From Chromohalobacter sp. 296-RDG (GTDB lineage: Bacteria > Pseudomonadota > Gammaproteobacteria > Pseudomonadales > Halomonadaceae): DNA of 64,000 bases. Position numbers and translations under genes: made by a program. The notes below the pieces were generated by a model that saw only the letters and a program-made list of their open reading frames with translations, was not told the DNA's origin and searched no databases. The stretch is from the NCBI RefSeq assembly GCF_029889885.1, contig NZ_JARANY010000009.1:1-64000 (forward strand), given 5' to 3'. Numbering within the stretch: position 1 is the first letter of the stretch; each line of letters opens with the position of its first letter. Below are positions 49,842 to 59,607 of this stretch, in pieces.

Positions 49842-50768
49842 ATGCTGACCTATACCCTGAAGCGCCTGCTCATGGCGATTCCTACCCTACTGATCGTGAT
49901 CACGATCTCGTTTTTCCTGATGCGCGTGGCGCCGGGTGGGCCGTTCGACGGCGAGCGCCAGTTACCCCCGGAAATCGAAGCCAACCTCAAGGCGGCGTAT
50001 CACCTTGACGAGCCATTGCCTCAGCAATACCTGCGCTACATGGGCAATCTCTTGCAGGGCGATTTCGGGCCGTCGTTCAAGTACAAGGATTTCTCGGTCA
50101 CCGAGCTGATCGCTCAAGGCTTCCCGGTGAGTCTCGAGATCGGCGGCCTGGCAATTCTTCTCGCGCTATTGATAGGCCTCCCGCTGGGCATCATCGCTGC
50201 CTTGCGACGCAACTCGATGATCGATTACACGGTAATGGGCACGGCGTTGGCGGGTATCGCAGTGCCCAACTTCGTGATCGCGCCGATCCTGGCGCTGGTA
50301 TTCGGCGTCCTGCTTGCCTGGCTCCCGGCCGGTGGCTGGAACGGCGGCGCCCTACCCAATCTGGTGTTGCCGGTGATCGCCTTGTCGATTCAGCAGATCG
50401 CCTACATCGCACGCATGATGCGCGCTAGCATGATCGAGGTGCTGGGCAGCCACTACATTCGCACGGCGCGCGCCAAAGGACTTTCCGAGCGTCAGGTGAT
50501 CTGGCGCCACGCCATTCGCCCTGCACTGCTCCCCGTGACTTCCTACCTGGGTCCGGCGATCGCCGGAATCATCACCGGCTCGGTGGTGATCGAGCAGATT
50601 TTCGGTATCCCGGGCATCGGACGTTACTTCGTTCAGGCCGCGCTCAACCGCGATTACACCCTGGTAATGGGCACGGTGGTGTTCTACGGCGCACTGATCG
50701 TGCTGATGAACCTGCTCGTCGACCTGCTCTATTCCGCGCTCGATCCGCAAATCCGTTATGACGACTGA
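49842..50768 (+). CDS. oppB: Peptide ABC transporter permease OppB
   Basis: A 308-residue inner-membrane permease with six hydrophobic helices. The N-terminal LTYTLKRLLMAIPTLLIVITISFFLMRVAPG is the usual OppB/DppB start and the cytoplasmic EAA loop is YIRTARAKGLSERQVIWRHAIRPALLP. It pairs with OppC. The order SBP-B-C-ATPase matches Opp/Dpp systems. Confidence 0.93.
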   Translation: MLTYTLKRLLMAIPTLLIVITISFFLMRVAPGGPFDGERQLPPEIEANLKAAYHLDEPLPQQYLRYMGNLLQGDFGPSFKYKDFSVTELIAQGFPVSLEIGGLAILLALLIGLPLGIIAALRRNSMIDYTVMGTALAGIAVPNFVIAPILALVFGVLLAWLPAGGWNGGALPNLVLPVIALSIQQIAYIARMMRASMIEVLGSHYIRTARAKGLSERQVIWRHAIRPALLPVTSYLGPAIAGIITGSVVIEQIFGIPGIGRYFVQAALNRDYTLVMGTVVFYGALIVLMNLLVDLLYSALDPQIRYDD

Positions 50769-50784
50769 CCGGCGAGAAACGACC

Positions 50785-51714
50785 ATGACGACGGAAACCA
50801 CGTCCTACAGCGGGCACAATCTACCTCCCGGCAGCCCCAATCCGTCGGCCGAGCCCGACCCCGTGGCGGGCGAAAGCCTCGGACAAGATGCCTGGCGACG
50901 GCTCAAGCAGAACAAGGCGGCGATGGTCAGCCTGATCTTGCTGATCCTCATCAGCACGGTATGCGTGATCGGCCCCTACCTGCTTCCCTGGGGCCTCGCC
51001 GAGGTCGACTGGAACGCCTTCAGCGCCGCGCCGAGCCTCGAGAGCGGCCACTTTCTGGGTACCGATGCCAACGGCCGCGACCTCTTGACCCGCACGCTCT
51101 ATGGCGGCCGCGTATCGCTATCGGTGGCCTTGGTGGCCACCTTCGTCAGCCTGGTGATCGGAGTGCTCTACGGGGCCATCTCCGGCTATGTCGGCGGGCG
51201 CCTGGACAGCGCCATGATGCGCTTCGTCGACATCATGTACTCGCTGCCGTTCATGTTCCTGGTAATCCTGTTGATGGTGGTGTTCGGGCGTAACATCTTC
51301 CTGATCTACGCCGCCATCGGTGCGGTCGAGTGGCTCGACATGGCGCGCATCGTGCGCGGCCAGACACTGGCGCTCAAGCAGCGCGAGTTCATCGAAGCCG
51401 CTCACGCATTAGGGGTCCGCGATCGCAAGATCGTCACCCGCCACCTGATCCCCAACGCCATCGGTCCAGTGATCATCTACGTCACGTTGACCGTGCCCAA
51501 GGTCATCCTGCTCGAGAGTTTCCTGTCTTTTCTCGGTCTCGGAGTGCAGGAGCCGCTGACCAGTTGGGGCGTCTTGATTTCCGAAGGCACCGACATGATG
51601 CAGAGCGCGCCGTGGCTGCTGCTGGTGCCGTCGCTGTTCCTCGCCGTAACACTGTTCTGTCTCAACTTCCTGGGCGATGGGTTGCGCGACGCTCTGGATC
51701 CGAAAACACGCTGA
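50785..51714 (+). CDS. oppC: Peptide ABC transporter permease OppC
   Basis: A 309-residue permease. An N-terminal soluble stretch of about 30 residues precedes the OppC-N segment (LGQDAWRRLKQNKAAMVSLILL); the EAA loop is EAAHALGVRDRKIVTRHLIPNAIGP. I chose the ATG at 50785, preceded by GGCGAG; another in-frame ATG at 50758 overlaps the oppB stop. Confidence 0.92.
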   Translation: MTTETTSYSGHNLPPGSPNPSAEPDPVAGESLGQDAWRRLKQNKAAMVSLILLILISTVCVIGPYLLPWGLAEVDWNAFSAAPSLESGHFLGTDANGRDLLTRTLYGGRVSLSVALVATFVSLVIGVLYGAISGYVGGRLDSAMMRFVDIMYSLPFMFLVILLMVVFGRNIFLIYAAIGAVEWLDMARIVRGQTLALKQREFIEAAHALGVRDRKIVTRHLIPNAIGPVIIYVTLTVPKVILLESFLSFLGLGVQEPLTSWGVLISEGTDMMQSAPWLLLVPSLFLAVTLFCLNFLGDGLRDALDPKTR

Positions 51715-51721
51715 GGTGACC

Positions 51722-53320
51722 GTGACTGACAACCTGCTTGAAATCGACAACCTGAGCGTCGACTTCCAACTGCCCACCGGGACCGTCTCGGCGGTCCAGG
51801 ATGTGAGCTTTTCCATCCAACCCGGCGAGACGCTGGCGCTGGTCGGTGAATCAGGCTCCGGCAAGTCGGTGTCCTCGACCGCCGCGATGCGACTCTTGCC
51901 TGAGTTAGCCCAAACGTCTGGCGCCATCCGCTTCAAGGGTGAGGACCTGCTGAGCGTCACACCCAAACGCATGCGCCGCATCCGCGGCAATGCCATCTCG
52001 ATGATCTTCCAGGAGCCGATGACCTCGCTCAATCCCTTACAGCGCATTGGAGCGCAGATCGCCGAGGTGCTGGAAAAGCACCTCAGTCTCAATAGGCGTC
52101 AAGCGCGCCCCAAGGTCATCGAACTTCTCGAGCAGGTCGGGATACCCGACCCTTCTCGGCGCATCGACAGCTATCCCTATGAGCTCTCCGGCGGCCAACG
52201 CCAGCGGGTACTGATTGCCATGGCACTGGCCTGCGAGCCGGAGCTTTTGATCGCCGACGAGCCCACCACCGCGCTCGATGTCACCGTCCAGGCGCAGATT
52301 CTGGCGCTGCTCAAGGATCTTCAGGCGCGCTACGGCATGGCGATTTTGTTCATCACCCACGACTTGGGGATAGTGCGTCACTTCGCCGACCGTGTGTGTG
52401 TAATGCGCCACGGTGAACACGTCGAATCCGGCACCATTAGCGAGGTATTCGGCAATCCCCGACACGATTACACACGCATGCTGATCGAGGCCGACCCCCG
52501 TGGTCGCAAGGCGCCGGTCGACACGACAATGCCAGTGCTTCTGGAAGCGAAGGACGTGCGTGTACGTTTTGCGCTCAAAAAGCACCTGTTGCATGACAAC
52601 GAGTACTTCGAGGCGGTACGCGGCATCGACCTGAGCATTCGTCGCGGGCAGACCGTGGGCATCGTCGGTGAGTCCGGCTCGGGCAAGTCGACGCTGGGCA
52701 GGGCGCTGTTGCGCCTGCTCAAGAGTCGCGGCGAGATTCGCTTCGATGGCAGCGATATCGCCACGCTCGATACCGGCAGCATGCGACCGCTGCGTTCACG
52801 CATGCAGGTGGTCTTCCAGGACCCCTTCGGCTCGCTGTCGCCGCGCCTGACCGTCGGCGAGGTCATCAGCGAAGGCCTGCGTGTTCACTACCCCGAGCTC
52901 AATCGCCACCAGCGCGAGACGCGAAGAATCGAGACGCTCGAGGAAGTTGCGCTAGACCCGGCGATGCGCAACCGCTATCCCCACGAGTTCTCCGGCGGCC
53001 AGCGTCAGCGCATCGCCATCGCCCGGGCGCTGGTACTCAAGCCGGAATTCCTGTTGCTCGACGAACCTACCTCGGCGCTCGACCGCTCGGTACAGGTCAC
53101 GGTGATCGACCTGCTGCGCGACCTGCAGCAAAAGCATGACCTGACCTACCTGTTCATCAGTCACGACCTCTCGGTCGTGCGTGCTCTGGCCGATACCGTG
53201 CTGGTGATGAAGGACGGCCAGGTGGTCGAGCAGGGCACCACCGAGGAGATCTTCGCCAACCCGCGCGAACGCTATACCCAGGAACTGATGAGGGCCGCCT
53301 TCGTCGACGCCGCTGCTTGA
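51722..53320 (+). CDS. Fused OppD-OppF peptide transporter ATPase
   Basis: A 532-residue protein with two complete ABC domains. The first (about 1-260) has Walker [12 protein letters not shown] and signature [15 protein letters not shown]; the second (about 275-532) has [15 protein letters not shown] and [15 protein letters not shown]. Oligopeptide-type C-terminal extensions follow each. Such fusions (as in YejF) serve as the whole ATPase of the transporter. I chose a GTG start because GAGGTGACC precedes it; it lies 7 bases after the oppC stop. Confidence 0.93.
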   Translation: MTDNLLEIDNLSVDFQLPTGTVSAVQDVSFSIQPGETLALVGESGSGKSVSSTAAMRLLPELAQTSGAIRFKGEDLLSVTPKRMRRIRGNAISMIFQEPMTSLNPLQRIGAQIAEVLEKHLSLNRRQARPKVIELLEQVGIPDPSRRIDSYPYELSGGQRQRVLIAMALACEPELLIADEPTTALDVTVQAQILALLKDLQARYGMAILFITHDLGIVRHFADRVCVMRHGEHVESGTISEVFGNPRHDYTRMLIEADPRGRKAPVDTTMPVLLEAKDVRVRFALKKHLLHDNEYFEAVRGIDLSIRRGQTVGIVGESGSGKSTLGRALLRLLKSRGEIRFDGSDIATLDTGSMRPLRSRMQVVFQDPFGSLSPRLTVGEVISEGLRVHYPELNRHQRETRRIETLEEVALDPAMRNRYPHEFSGGQRQRIAIARALVLKPEFLLLDEPTSALDRSVQVTVIDLLRDLQQKHDLTYLFISHDLSVVRALADTVLVMKDGQVVEQGTTEEIFANPRERYTQELMRAAFVDAAA

Positions 53321-53345
53321 CTTCAACCTCCCCCTCGTAATTCCC

Positions 53346-53420
53346 GCTGCAGACGTCTTACGTTTGCAGCGGCGGCATTGAATGGCACGACCTTGACATA
53401 TGCTAAATACACACTCTGAA
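53346..53420 (+). promoter_or_regulatory. Hairpin after the opp operon and weak promoter before the hydroxylase gene
   Basis: An 11-bp stem with a G-T pair (53346-53356 with 53360-53370) follows the fused ATPase gene and may end the operon. TTGACA at 53393-53398 with TCTGAA at 53415-53420 (16-base spacer) is a possible but weak promoter for the next gene. The gap 53321-53570 holds no other gene. Confidence 0.35.
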
Positions 53421-53570
53421 CTGTGGCGTAGCCTCAACGCGTTCGTCTAGCAAACTTGGCGAGCTACAAAGACATACACGGCTATGTTTGTCGCTGCCAA
53501 CCTCTCCGACTACGTTTACACAGGGGATGGCAGCAGCACCGTTCCTAGCAGACTAATGGAGGAGTTTGCG

Positions 53571-54476
53571 ATGAAAGAGACTCAAGACCTTTTCCCGACG
53601 CGCCTGGAACGCAAACTGGGAATGTTCGAGCGCATCGACCCGGTGGTGCATAGCGAAGGCGAGCAACGCAAGGGGCCACTCAGCGAAGCCGAGCTCGACG
53701 AGTTCGAACGCAAGGGCTTCCTATCCTTCGAGGGATTTTTCGGCGAAGACGAGATGGCCGCGTTTCTGGATGAATTGGCCGACTACGAGAACGACGATGA
53801 CCTCAAGCTCTCCGAAGGCACCATCCTGGAGCCCAGCAAGCAGGAAATTCGTTCGATCTTCGGTATCCACGAGGTATCCGAGCGTTTCAGCCGCCTGACA
53901 CGCGACCCGCGCCTATTGGCGATGGTCCAGCAAATTCTCGGTGGCGATGCCTATATTCATCAGTCACGGATCAACTACAAGCCCGGCTTCAAAGGCAAAG
54001 GTTTCGACTGGCATTCCGATTTCGAGACCTGGCACAGCGAAGATGGCATGCCCCGCATGCGCTCGGTGAGCTGTTCGATCATTCTCACCGAAAACGGAGA
54101 ATTCAACGGCCCGCTGATGCTGGTGCCCGGCTCGCATAATTACTTCGTTCCCTGCGTGGGCCGCACGCCGGAGAACAACTATAAAGAGTCGCTGAAAAGC
54201 CAGGAAATCGGCGTGCCGGACGATGCCAGCCTGCGCGAATTGATGCTCAAGGGCGATATCGAAGCGCCCAAGGGGCCTGTCGGCTCGCTGGTGATGTTCG
54301 AGTGCAACACTCTGCATGGCTCGAATACCAACATGTCGTGCTGGCCACGCAGCAACCTGTTCTTCGTCTATAACAGTGTCGAGAACACGCTGCACAACCC
54401 GTACTGCGGTAACCGCCCTCGACCCGAGTTTCTCGCCAACCGCAAGGACTGGGGCCCTCTGAAGCCTGTCGGATGA
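53571..54476 (+). CDS. Ectoine 5-hydroxylase family dioxygenase (EctD paralogue, EctE-like)
   Basis: A 301-residue Fe(II)/2-oxoglutarate dioxygenase. The EctD signature FDWHSDFETWHSEDGMPRMR carries the iron ligands His148 and Asp150; the distal ligand is His249 in TLHGSN. All three match EctD positions. EctD converts ectoine to 5-hydroxyectoine. No ectABC genes are here. From memory, C. salexigens has a main ectD elsewhere and a second paralogue called ectE, and this gene fits the second. GGAGGAG precedes the ATG at 53571; the frame is open 29 codons upstream. Confidence 0.9.
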   Translation: MKETQDLFPTRLERKLGMFERIDPVVHSEGEQRKGPLSEAELDEFERKGFLSFEGFFGEDEMAAFLDELADYENDDDLKLSEGTILEPSKQEIRSIFGIHEVSERFSRLTRDPRLLAMVQQILGGDAYIHQSRINYKPGFKGKGFDWHSDFETWHSEDGMPRMRSVSCSIILTENGEFNGPLMLVPGSHNYFVPCVGRTPENNYKESLKSQEIGVPDDASLRELMLKGDIEAPKGPVGSLVMFECNTLHGSNTNMSCWPRSNLFFVYNSVENTLHNPYCGNRPRPEFLANRKDWGPLKPVG

Positions 54477-54549
54477 GACATCGTCAGGGAAGGTAGGGAG
54501 CTGTCTTCGCCAATGACACGGCCTTGAGCATGGCCGGTCACCCTGAAAC

Positions 54550-54580
54550 GATGAACCCCGGCAACTCGCCGGGGTTCATC
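54550..54580. terminator. Bidirectional terminator between the hydroxylase and fadL-like genes
   Basis: A perfect 13-bp stem (54550-54562 with 54568-54580) with a 5-base loop lies between two convergent genes. Confidence 0.75.
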
Positions 54581-54607
54581 GCTATCAATACGGGTTGAAG
54601 CCTCGGT

Positions 54608-55948
54608 TCAGAAACGATAATCCATCGACAGTGCGAAGACGTTGGCGTCGACTTCATAGGTACCGGAAAGATCTCCGCGGGTCGCATTCTCGTTGGTCGG
54701 CGTTGCGTTCTGATCGATATCGCCATCATCACCGAACACGCGCATGTACCCTGCCGTCACACCAAACTCCGACGTCGGCATCCAGGTCGCACCGAGTGTC
54801 GCCCAACGGCGGTCGGCATCCGGTACACGCGGCGTGCGATGCTCGCTGTCCGGAACCGGCGATTCGTCGACCCCCAGCCCCGTTCTCAACATCCACTGCG
54901 AGTTGAGCCGATAGTTGGCCCCGACCGAGAAGGCCCAGGTATCGTCCCAGTTTTCGGTCGTGGTGCTCAGTTCGCGGCCACCAGACTCGACGGTCAGTTC
55001 CTTGAAGCTGCTCCATTCCGTCCATTCAGCGTTCGCCATCAAGGCAAGCCGATCGGTCAACTGATGATAGATGCCCAGGTTGAGGTTGGCCGGAGTGGTG
55101 ATATCCGCCTTGCCTCCGGCATCTTGTAATGACGAATTCGCCAGCACTTGCTGGCCAACCGGATCGCTAGAGCTGTAATCGACGTCACCGTCCAGCGTCA
55201 GCTCGACTTCTGAGCGGTAGCTGATGCCCAGGCGAGTCCGCTCGGTCGCCTGGAATAACGCCCCCAGGGTATAGCCGTAACCCCAATCATCGCCGGTCAC
55301 CTCGGCCATGCCGTCATTAGCACCCGGTGCAGCACCAGGCACACTTGCCAAAGCTCCCTGCCCACCTAGATCGATGGCATTAGACAGAGTAGCGTCAGCA
55401 TACTGGGCACGCAGCCCCACCGCCAAGTTGAGACGATCGGTGGCACGGTAGTTCAGTGTCGGCTGTATATCGATGGTCTCGAGCTCAGTTTCGACAGCGT
55501 GATAGCGGCCGATCCACTCCTTGTCATACTTCGTCGAGAGGCCATACGGCGCAGAGATCGCAAGACCCAAATCGAACCGTTCATTCAGGCGCGTCTTGAA
55601 GGCAAAGCTGGGCACCCAGGCTTCCTCGCCGCCTTCGCGCGAGCCGCCACGATCATAGCTCACCGGTGATCCGGCTGGGCTCGCCGAGGCATCGGTCAAT
55701 TCGAAGTTGGCATCGAGATAGGAAATACCGCCCGCTATTTGAGTGCCCTCGACATTACCGATGGCTGCCGGATTAAAGGTCATGTAACTGACATCCTCGG
55801 CACCGGCCGCCGCACCTGCCATGGCGTTACCCAATGCCTTGGCGCTCTGTTCACGAACCTGAAAGCCCGATGCGGCAGCCTGACCGGACACCATCACGGC
55901 AGATGCCAGGGTCACAGCGACAGTGAGCTTGTTGATATTGTTATGCAT
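54608..55948 (-). CDS. fadL: FadL/OmpP1 family outer-membrane transporter
   Basis: A 446-residue outer-membrane beta-barrel. A signal peptide of about 26 residues ends AAA, and the mature N-terminus SGFQVREQSAKALGNAMAG is the FadL hatch-domain motif, followed by FNPAAIG. The protein ends in DYRF, the aromatic C-terminus of barrel proteins. FadL proteins import long-chain fatty acids or other hydrophobic compounds; the exact substrate cannot be told. The symbol is used for the family. Confidence 0.88.
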   Translation of the reverse strand: MHNNINKLTVAVTLASAVMVSGQAAASGFQVREQSAKALGNAMAGAAAGAEDVSYMTFNPAAIGNVEGTQIAGGISYLDANFELTDASASPAGSPVSYDRGGSREGGEEAWVPSFAFKTRLNERFDLGLAISAPYGLSTKYDKEWIGRYHAVETELETIDIQPTLNYRATDRLNLAVGLRAQYADATLSNAIDLGGQGALASVPGAAPGANDGMAEVTGDDWGYGYTLGALFQATERTRLGISYRSEVELTLDGDVDYSSSDPVGQQVLANSSLQDAGGKADITTPANLNLGIYHQLTDRLALMANAEWTEWSSFKELTVESGGRELSTTTENWDDTWAFSVGANYRLNSQWMLRTGLGVDESPVPDSEHRTPRVPDADRRWATLGATWMPTSEFGVTAGYMRVFGDDGDIDQNATPTNENATRGDLSGTYEVDANVFALSMDYRF

Positions 55949-56205
55949 GAAAACGTCCTCTTCTGCGGAGACGTGGAGGAGAAAATCTTCTAGATTTTTT
56001 GCCTTTGTCCGAATAATGGCGTGCCTTTTCGTTTTGGCCGATGGGCGTTTTCAAGTCAAGAGCAAACGTTTGTTTTAATCCTGGAAACGCTCATTCTTTA
56101 GTCTTACCAAGACTCTCTTTTCTAGTGTCTTTAACAGCAGGCGGAGTATTTATGTATTTATTTCAATGCATTAAAAGAAGACATTGGAAATAGACTGGAT
56201 CTTCC
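55949..56205. promoter_or_regulatory. Intergenic region with palindromes upstream of the fadL-like gene
   Basis: The 313-base gap 55949-56261 separates two divergent genes. CAAACGTTTG (56063-56072) is a perfect 10-bp palindrome reminiscent of PsrA-type fatty-acid regulator sites. AAAATCT-TCT-AGATTTT (55982-55998) forms a small AT hairpin near the fadL start. The right end holds the MerR-type promoter listed separately. Confidence 0.4.
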
Positions 56206-56237
56206 TTGACCTTTGTGTCACCCAAAGGTTTTAGACT
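56206..56237 (+). promoter_or_regulatory. MerR-type promoter with 20-base spacer
   Basis: TTGACC (56206-56211) and TAGACT (56232-56237) are separated by 20 bases, the over-long spacer typical of MerR-family promoters. Inside lies a perfect dyad, ACCTTTG (56209-56215) and CAAAGGT (56223-56229), with a 7-base centre. The layout closely resembles CueR and ZntR sites. It should drive the merR-like gene and the ATPase gene as one autoregulated operon. Confidence 0.85.
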
Positions 56238-56261
56238 TGTCTCATCATTCAGGAGGGTGCC

Positions 56262-56699
56262 ATGAAAGTCAGCGATCTGGCCCGAGCCGCCGACGTCACC
56301 GGCGAAACAGTGCGCCATTACACACGCGAGGGGCTACTGCATCCGCAACGCGACCCCGACAACGGCTATCAGCTCTACGATGCCAACGACCTCAATCGCC
56401 TGCGTTTCATCCAGCGCGCACGCACGCTGGGGTTCAGTCTTCGCGAGGTGCGCGAGATTCTCGAGCATGCCGACCATGGCGACTCTCCATGCCCCATGGT
56501 GCGCGACCTGCTGGCCGAACGATTGCCGGAAATTCAATCGCGCATCCGTGAGCTGCAGGCCCTGGCGACGCGCATGGAACACGCTTTGGCCGCCTGGAGG
56601 GATATGCCGGATGGCACGCCCGACGGCCATAGCTTGTGCCGGCTGATCGAGAGCCTACCCATGGAAAGTGATGACGATTTCTCACGCCAGGCGCCATGA
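56262..56699 (+). CDS. MerR-family metal-responsive regulator
   Basis: A 145-residue regulator. The winged helix-turn-helix covers residues 1-70 ([23 protein letters not shown]), then a dimerisation helix (80-115). Potential ligands are Cys77, His123 and Cys126. Residue 77 aligns without gaps to E. coli CueR Ser77; Cys there is typical of divalent-metal sensors (ZntR, PbrR, MerR). The CueR Cys112 position is Trp, so the ligand set is unusual. The ATGA overlap with an upstream ATG of the ATPase frame shows they are one operon. The controlled ATPase looks copper-type, so metal specificity is open. Confidence 0.88.
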   Translation: MKVSDLARAADVTGETVRHYTREGLLHPQRDPDNGYQLYDANDLNRLRFIQRARTLGFSLREVREILEHADHGDSPCPMVRDLLAERLPEIQSRIRELQALATRMEHALAAWRDMPDGTPDGHSLCRLIESLPMESDDDFSRQAP

Positions 56700-56722
56700 G
56701 CGCCCCGAACGGAGAACGCAAG

Positions 56723-59473
56723 ATGAGCACAACGGCTCCCCATTCCTTCACCGTGCCCGGCATGAGCTGCCAGGGGTGCGTCAAACGCATGCGCGAGGCT
56801 ATCCAAGCCGGGGATGATCAAGCTGAAGTCACCGGCGAGCCCGATGAAAAGCATCTCGACGTCAGATCATCTCTGGGCGCGGAGCGCCTGAGCGCGTTGC
56901 TCGAGCAAGCCGGTTATCCCCCCGAAACCTCGGCTGCTACAAGCAGCACGCACCATTTCCAAGTGCCCGGCATGAGCTGCCAGGGCTGCGTCAAACGCAT
57001 GCGCGAGGCGGTTCAGGCCGAGGACGATCAAGCCGAGGTCACCGGCGAGCCCGATGAAAAGTCTCTCGACGTCAAATCATCTCTGGACGCAGAGCGCCTG
57101 AGCGCGTTGCTCGGGCAAGCCGGCTACCCTCCGGAAACGACGACCAGTGCCGCTGACGACAGCGCATCATCGACGGCCTCGAGCGGCGACCGGCAAGACA
57201 CCGAGGCAACGCCCGACGGGGCGCCCGTTCGCCTATCGTTGTCCGGCATGACCTGCGCCGGCTGCGTCAACACCGTTACCCAGGCCTTGAACGCCACGCC
57301 CGGCGTGCGCTCGGCCAGCGTCAACTTCGGCTCGCATACCGCCGAGGTCTTCGGTGACACGCGCCCCCAACAGCTGGTGGATGCCGTTGAAGCGGTCGGC
57401 TACGGTGCCGAGCCCATCGAGGATCTCGGCCAGGCCGCACGCACCCGTGAGCAAAACGAGGCGCGCGAATATCGCCAACGGCTCCGCGACACCGCATTGG
57501 GGCTCATCCCCGGAGTGCTGCTGATGGGCAGAATGCTGTTCCATCAGCCACAGTTGAGCGGGCCGGAACGCTGGGTCTGGCTGCTGATCGGCGTGGTCAC
57601 GCTGGGCATCATGGCCACGGCGGGCCGACGCTTCTTCGTCAATGCCTGGAAGACCTTCCGTCATCATCAAGCCAACATGGATACCCTGATCGCCGTCGGT
57701 ACCGGCACAGCCTGGCTCTATTCGATGACGGTGGTACTGATCCCCGAGGCGATCCCAGTCGCCGCGCGCGGGCTCTATTTCGAAGCCTCGGTGATGATCA
57801 TCGGCCTGATCAGCCTCGGCAATGCCATGGAACTGCGCGCCCGGGGGCGTACCTCACGGGCGCTCAATCGCCTGCTCGACCTGCAGGCGCCCACCGCCCG
57901 GGTGATTCGTGAAGGCGACGAGCGCGACATACCGCTCGAAGAAGTCGCCGTCGATGAGCGAATCCGCGTGCGCCCCGGCGAGCGCCTAGCCGTGGATGGT
58001 CGCGTCGAGGAAGGCGACAGCCATATAGACGAATCGATGCTAACCGGCGAGCCCCAGCCCGTCGCCAAGCATCCCGGCGACGAGGTCAGTGCGGGTACGG
58101 TCAACGGCCGTGGCACACTGGTCTATATTGCCACCCGTATCGGCGCCGACAGTCGCCTGGGACGCATCGTCGAGCAAGTGGCCAGCGCCCAGAACTCACG
58201 TCCTCCCATCGGCGCCCTGGCCGACCGAATTTCCGCCGTCTTCGTGCCCAGCGTGTTGATCATCGCCGTCCTCACGGCGCTGGTCTGGTTCAATTTCGGC
58301 CCCGCGCCGCAGTTGGTCCACATGCTGGTTACCGCCACCACCGTACTGATCATCGCCTGCCCATGCGCCCTGGGTCTGGCGACACCGATGTCGACCATGA
58401 TCGGCGTCGGCAAGGCCGCCGAGCACGGCATCCTGGTGCGCGACGGCGAGGCACTGCAGACCGCCAGCAAACTGACCACGCTGGTCGTCGACAAGACCGG
58501 CACCCTGACCGAGGGTCGCCCGCGCGTGACTGCTGCCCAGTGGGCCACCGAGGATATCCACACCGCATTGAGCTGGGTGGCGGCCCTCGAACGCGGCTCC
58601 GAGCATCCCCTCGCCGAGGCACTCGGCGACTACGCCGACCAACAGGGCGCCACGCAGACCGCACTTCCCGAGTTGCGCGAGTTTCAAGCGCTCAGCGGGC
58701 GTGGCGTCACCGCCGTCACCGACACAGGCCAGTCGCTGCGACTCGGCAACGCCGCTCTGATGCACGAAAGCGATGTCGAACTGGGCCAGGCCCAGGCATG
58801 GGGAGCTGAGCTTGAAGGCAAGGCGCAGACACCGCTCTATCTGGCCGCCGACGGGCAGGTGCTGGGCGTCTTCGGCATCAGCGACCCGCTGCGCGAGGAT
58901 AGCCGCGAAGCCGTGGCGCGCTTGCAGGCGGACGGCATCGAAGTGGTCATGCTGACCGGCGATAACGCACACACCGCCCGGGCCGTGGCACAAGCGCTGG
59001 GAATCGCGCGTGTCGAGGCCGAGCTATTGCCCGAGGACAAGCGCGAGATCGTCGCGCGGCTGCAACGCGACGGCCATCTCGTCGGCATGACCGGCGACGG
59101 CATCAACGACGCCCCGGCCCTGGCGCAAGCCAACGTAGGCTTCGCCATCGGCCAAGGCACCGACGTGGCGATCGAATCGGCGGGCATCACGCTGATGCGC
59201 AATTCGCTCCACGGCGTGGCCGATGCTATCGAGATCAGCCGCGCCACGCTGCGCAACATCAAACAGAACCTGTGGGGCGCCTTCGGCTACAACGGCCTGG
59301 GGATTCCCATCGCCGCCGGGGTGTTCTATCCGCTGACGGGAATGCTGCTCTCGCCCATCGTCGCCGCCGTGGCCATGTCACTGTCCTCGGTCACCGTGGT
59401 CAGCAACGCCAACCGGTTGAGGCTTTTCAAATCCACGGCACACAGTGCCAGAACATCCGAGGAGGCCGCATGA
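56723..59473 (+). CDS. copA: Copper-translocating P1B-type ATPase
   Basis: A 916-residue inner-membrane pump. Three N-terminal metal-binding domains carry CxxC at 16-19, 86-89 and 178-181; the first two are near-identical copies with a 70-residue period. Then follow the actuator TGE (441-443), the membrane CPC (546-548), the phosphorylation site Asp590 in DKTGTLTEG, the HP motif SEHPLAEAL and the hinge GDGINDAP (about 791). Late membrane motifs YNGLGIP and [12 protein letters not shown] are those of Cu(I) exporters. I chose the ATG at 56723 with GGAG upstream; one at 56696 overlaps the merR stop. Confidence 0.94.
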   Translation: MSTTAPHSFTVPGMSCQGCVKRMREAIQAGDDQAEVTGEPDEKHLDVRSSLGAERLSALLEQAGYPPETSAATSSTHHFQVPGMSCQGCVKRMREAVQAEDDQAEVTGEPDEKSLDVKSSLDAERLSALLGQAGYPPETTTSAADDSASSTASSGDRQDTEATPDGAPVRLSLSGMTCAGCVNTVTQALNATPGVRSASVNFGSHTAEVFGDTRPQQLVDAVEAVGYGAEPIEDLGQAARTREQNEAREYRQRLRDTALGLIPGVLLMGRMLFHQPQLSGPERWVWLLIGVVTLGIMATAGRRFFVNAWKTFRHHQANMDTLIAVGTGTAWLYSMTVVLIPEAIPVAARGLYFEASVMIIGLISLGNAMELRARGRTSRALNRLLDLQAPTARVIREGDERDIPLEEVAVDERIRVRPGERLAVDGRVEEGDSHIDESMLTGEPQPVAKHPGDEVSAGTVNGRGTLVYIATRIGADSRLGRIVEQVASAQNSRPPIGALADRISAVFVPSVLIIAVLTALVWFNFGPAPQLVHMLVTATTVLIIACPCALGLATPMSTMIGVGKAAEHGILVRDGEALQTASKLTTLVVDKTGTLTEGRPRVTAAQWATEDIHTALSWVAALERGSEHPLAEALGDYADQQGATQTALPELREFQALSGRGVTAVTDTGQSLRLGNAALMHESDVELGQAQAWGAELEGKAQTPLYLAADGQVLGVFGISDPLREDSREAVARLQADGIEVVMLTGDNAHTARAVAQALGIARVEAELLPEDKREIVARLQRDGHLVGMTGDGINDAPALAQANVGFAIGQGTDVAIESAGITLMRNSLHGVADAIEISRATLRNIKQNLWGAFGYNGLGIPIAAGVFYPLTGMLLSPIVAAVAMSLSSVTVVSNANRLRLFKSTAHSARTSEEAA
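56753..57138 (+). repeat. Direct duplication of the N-terminal metal-binding domain
   Basis: Positions 56753-56928 and 56963-57138 are copies offset by exactly 210 bases (70 codons). They share long identical stretches, including the CQGC motif and the TGEPDEK segment, which indicates a recent in-frame duplication. Confidence 0.93.
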
Positions 59474-59547
59474 CACTGCTCATCAATCTGATTGGGCTGG
59501 CATTGATCGCCGGCATCGTCTGGTGGTTCTGGCTATCGCCACGTTGA
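59470..59547 (+). CDS. 25-residue single-pass membrane peptide
   Basis: A short frame, [25 protein letters not shown], here described by its parts: [19 protein letters not shown] is one membrane helix and the end is basic. It overlaps the ATPase stop by 4 bases (ATGA), so it should be translated by coupling. Its sequence resembles, from memory, the membrane anchor of small cupredoxin-domain proteins often found beside copper ATPases; here no cupredoxin domain follows. It may be a trimmed remnant or a genuine small ATPase partner. Confidence 0.6.
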   Translation: MTLLINLIGLALIAGIVWWFWLSPR

Positions 59548-59607
59548 GATCATTGCCGTGTGATGGCTATGCTGGGAGGCATCGCGTCGCGGTAAACGAG
59601 GAGTGAT

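Noticed and set aside
50785-53320. A microcin C (Yej) rather than general peptide transporter
   Set aside because: The fused ATPase resembles YejF, but the permeases (308 and 309 residues) and binding protein look like Opp/Dpp; substrate cannot be decided from sequence.
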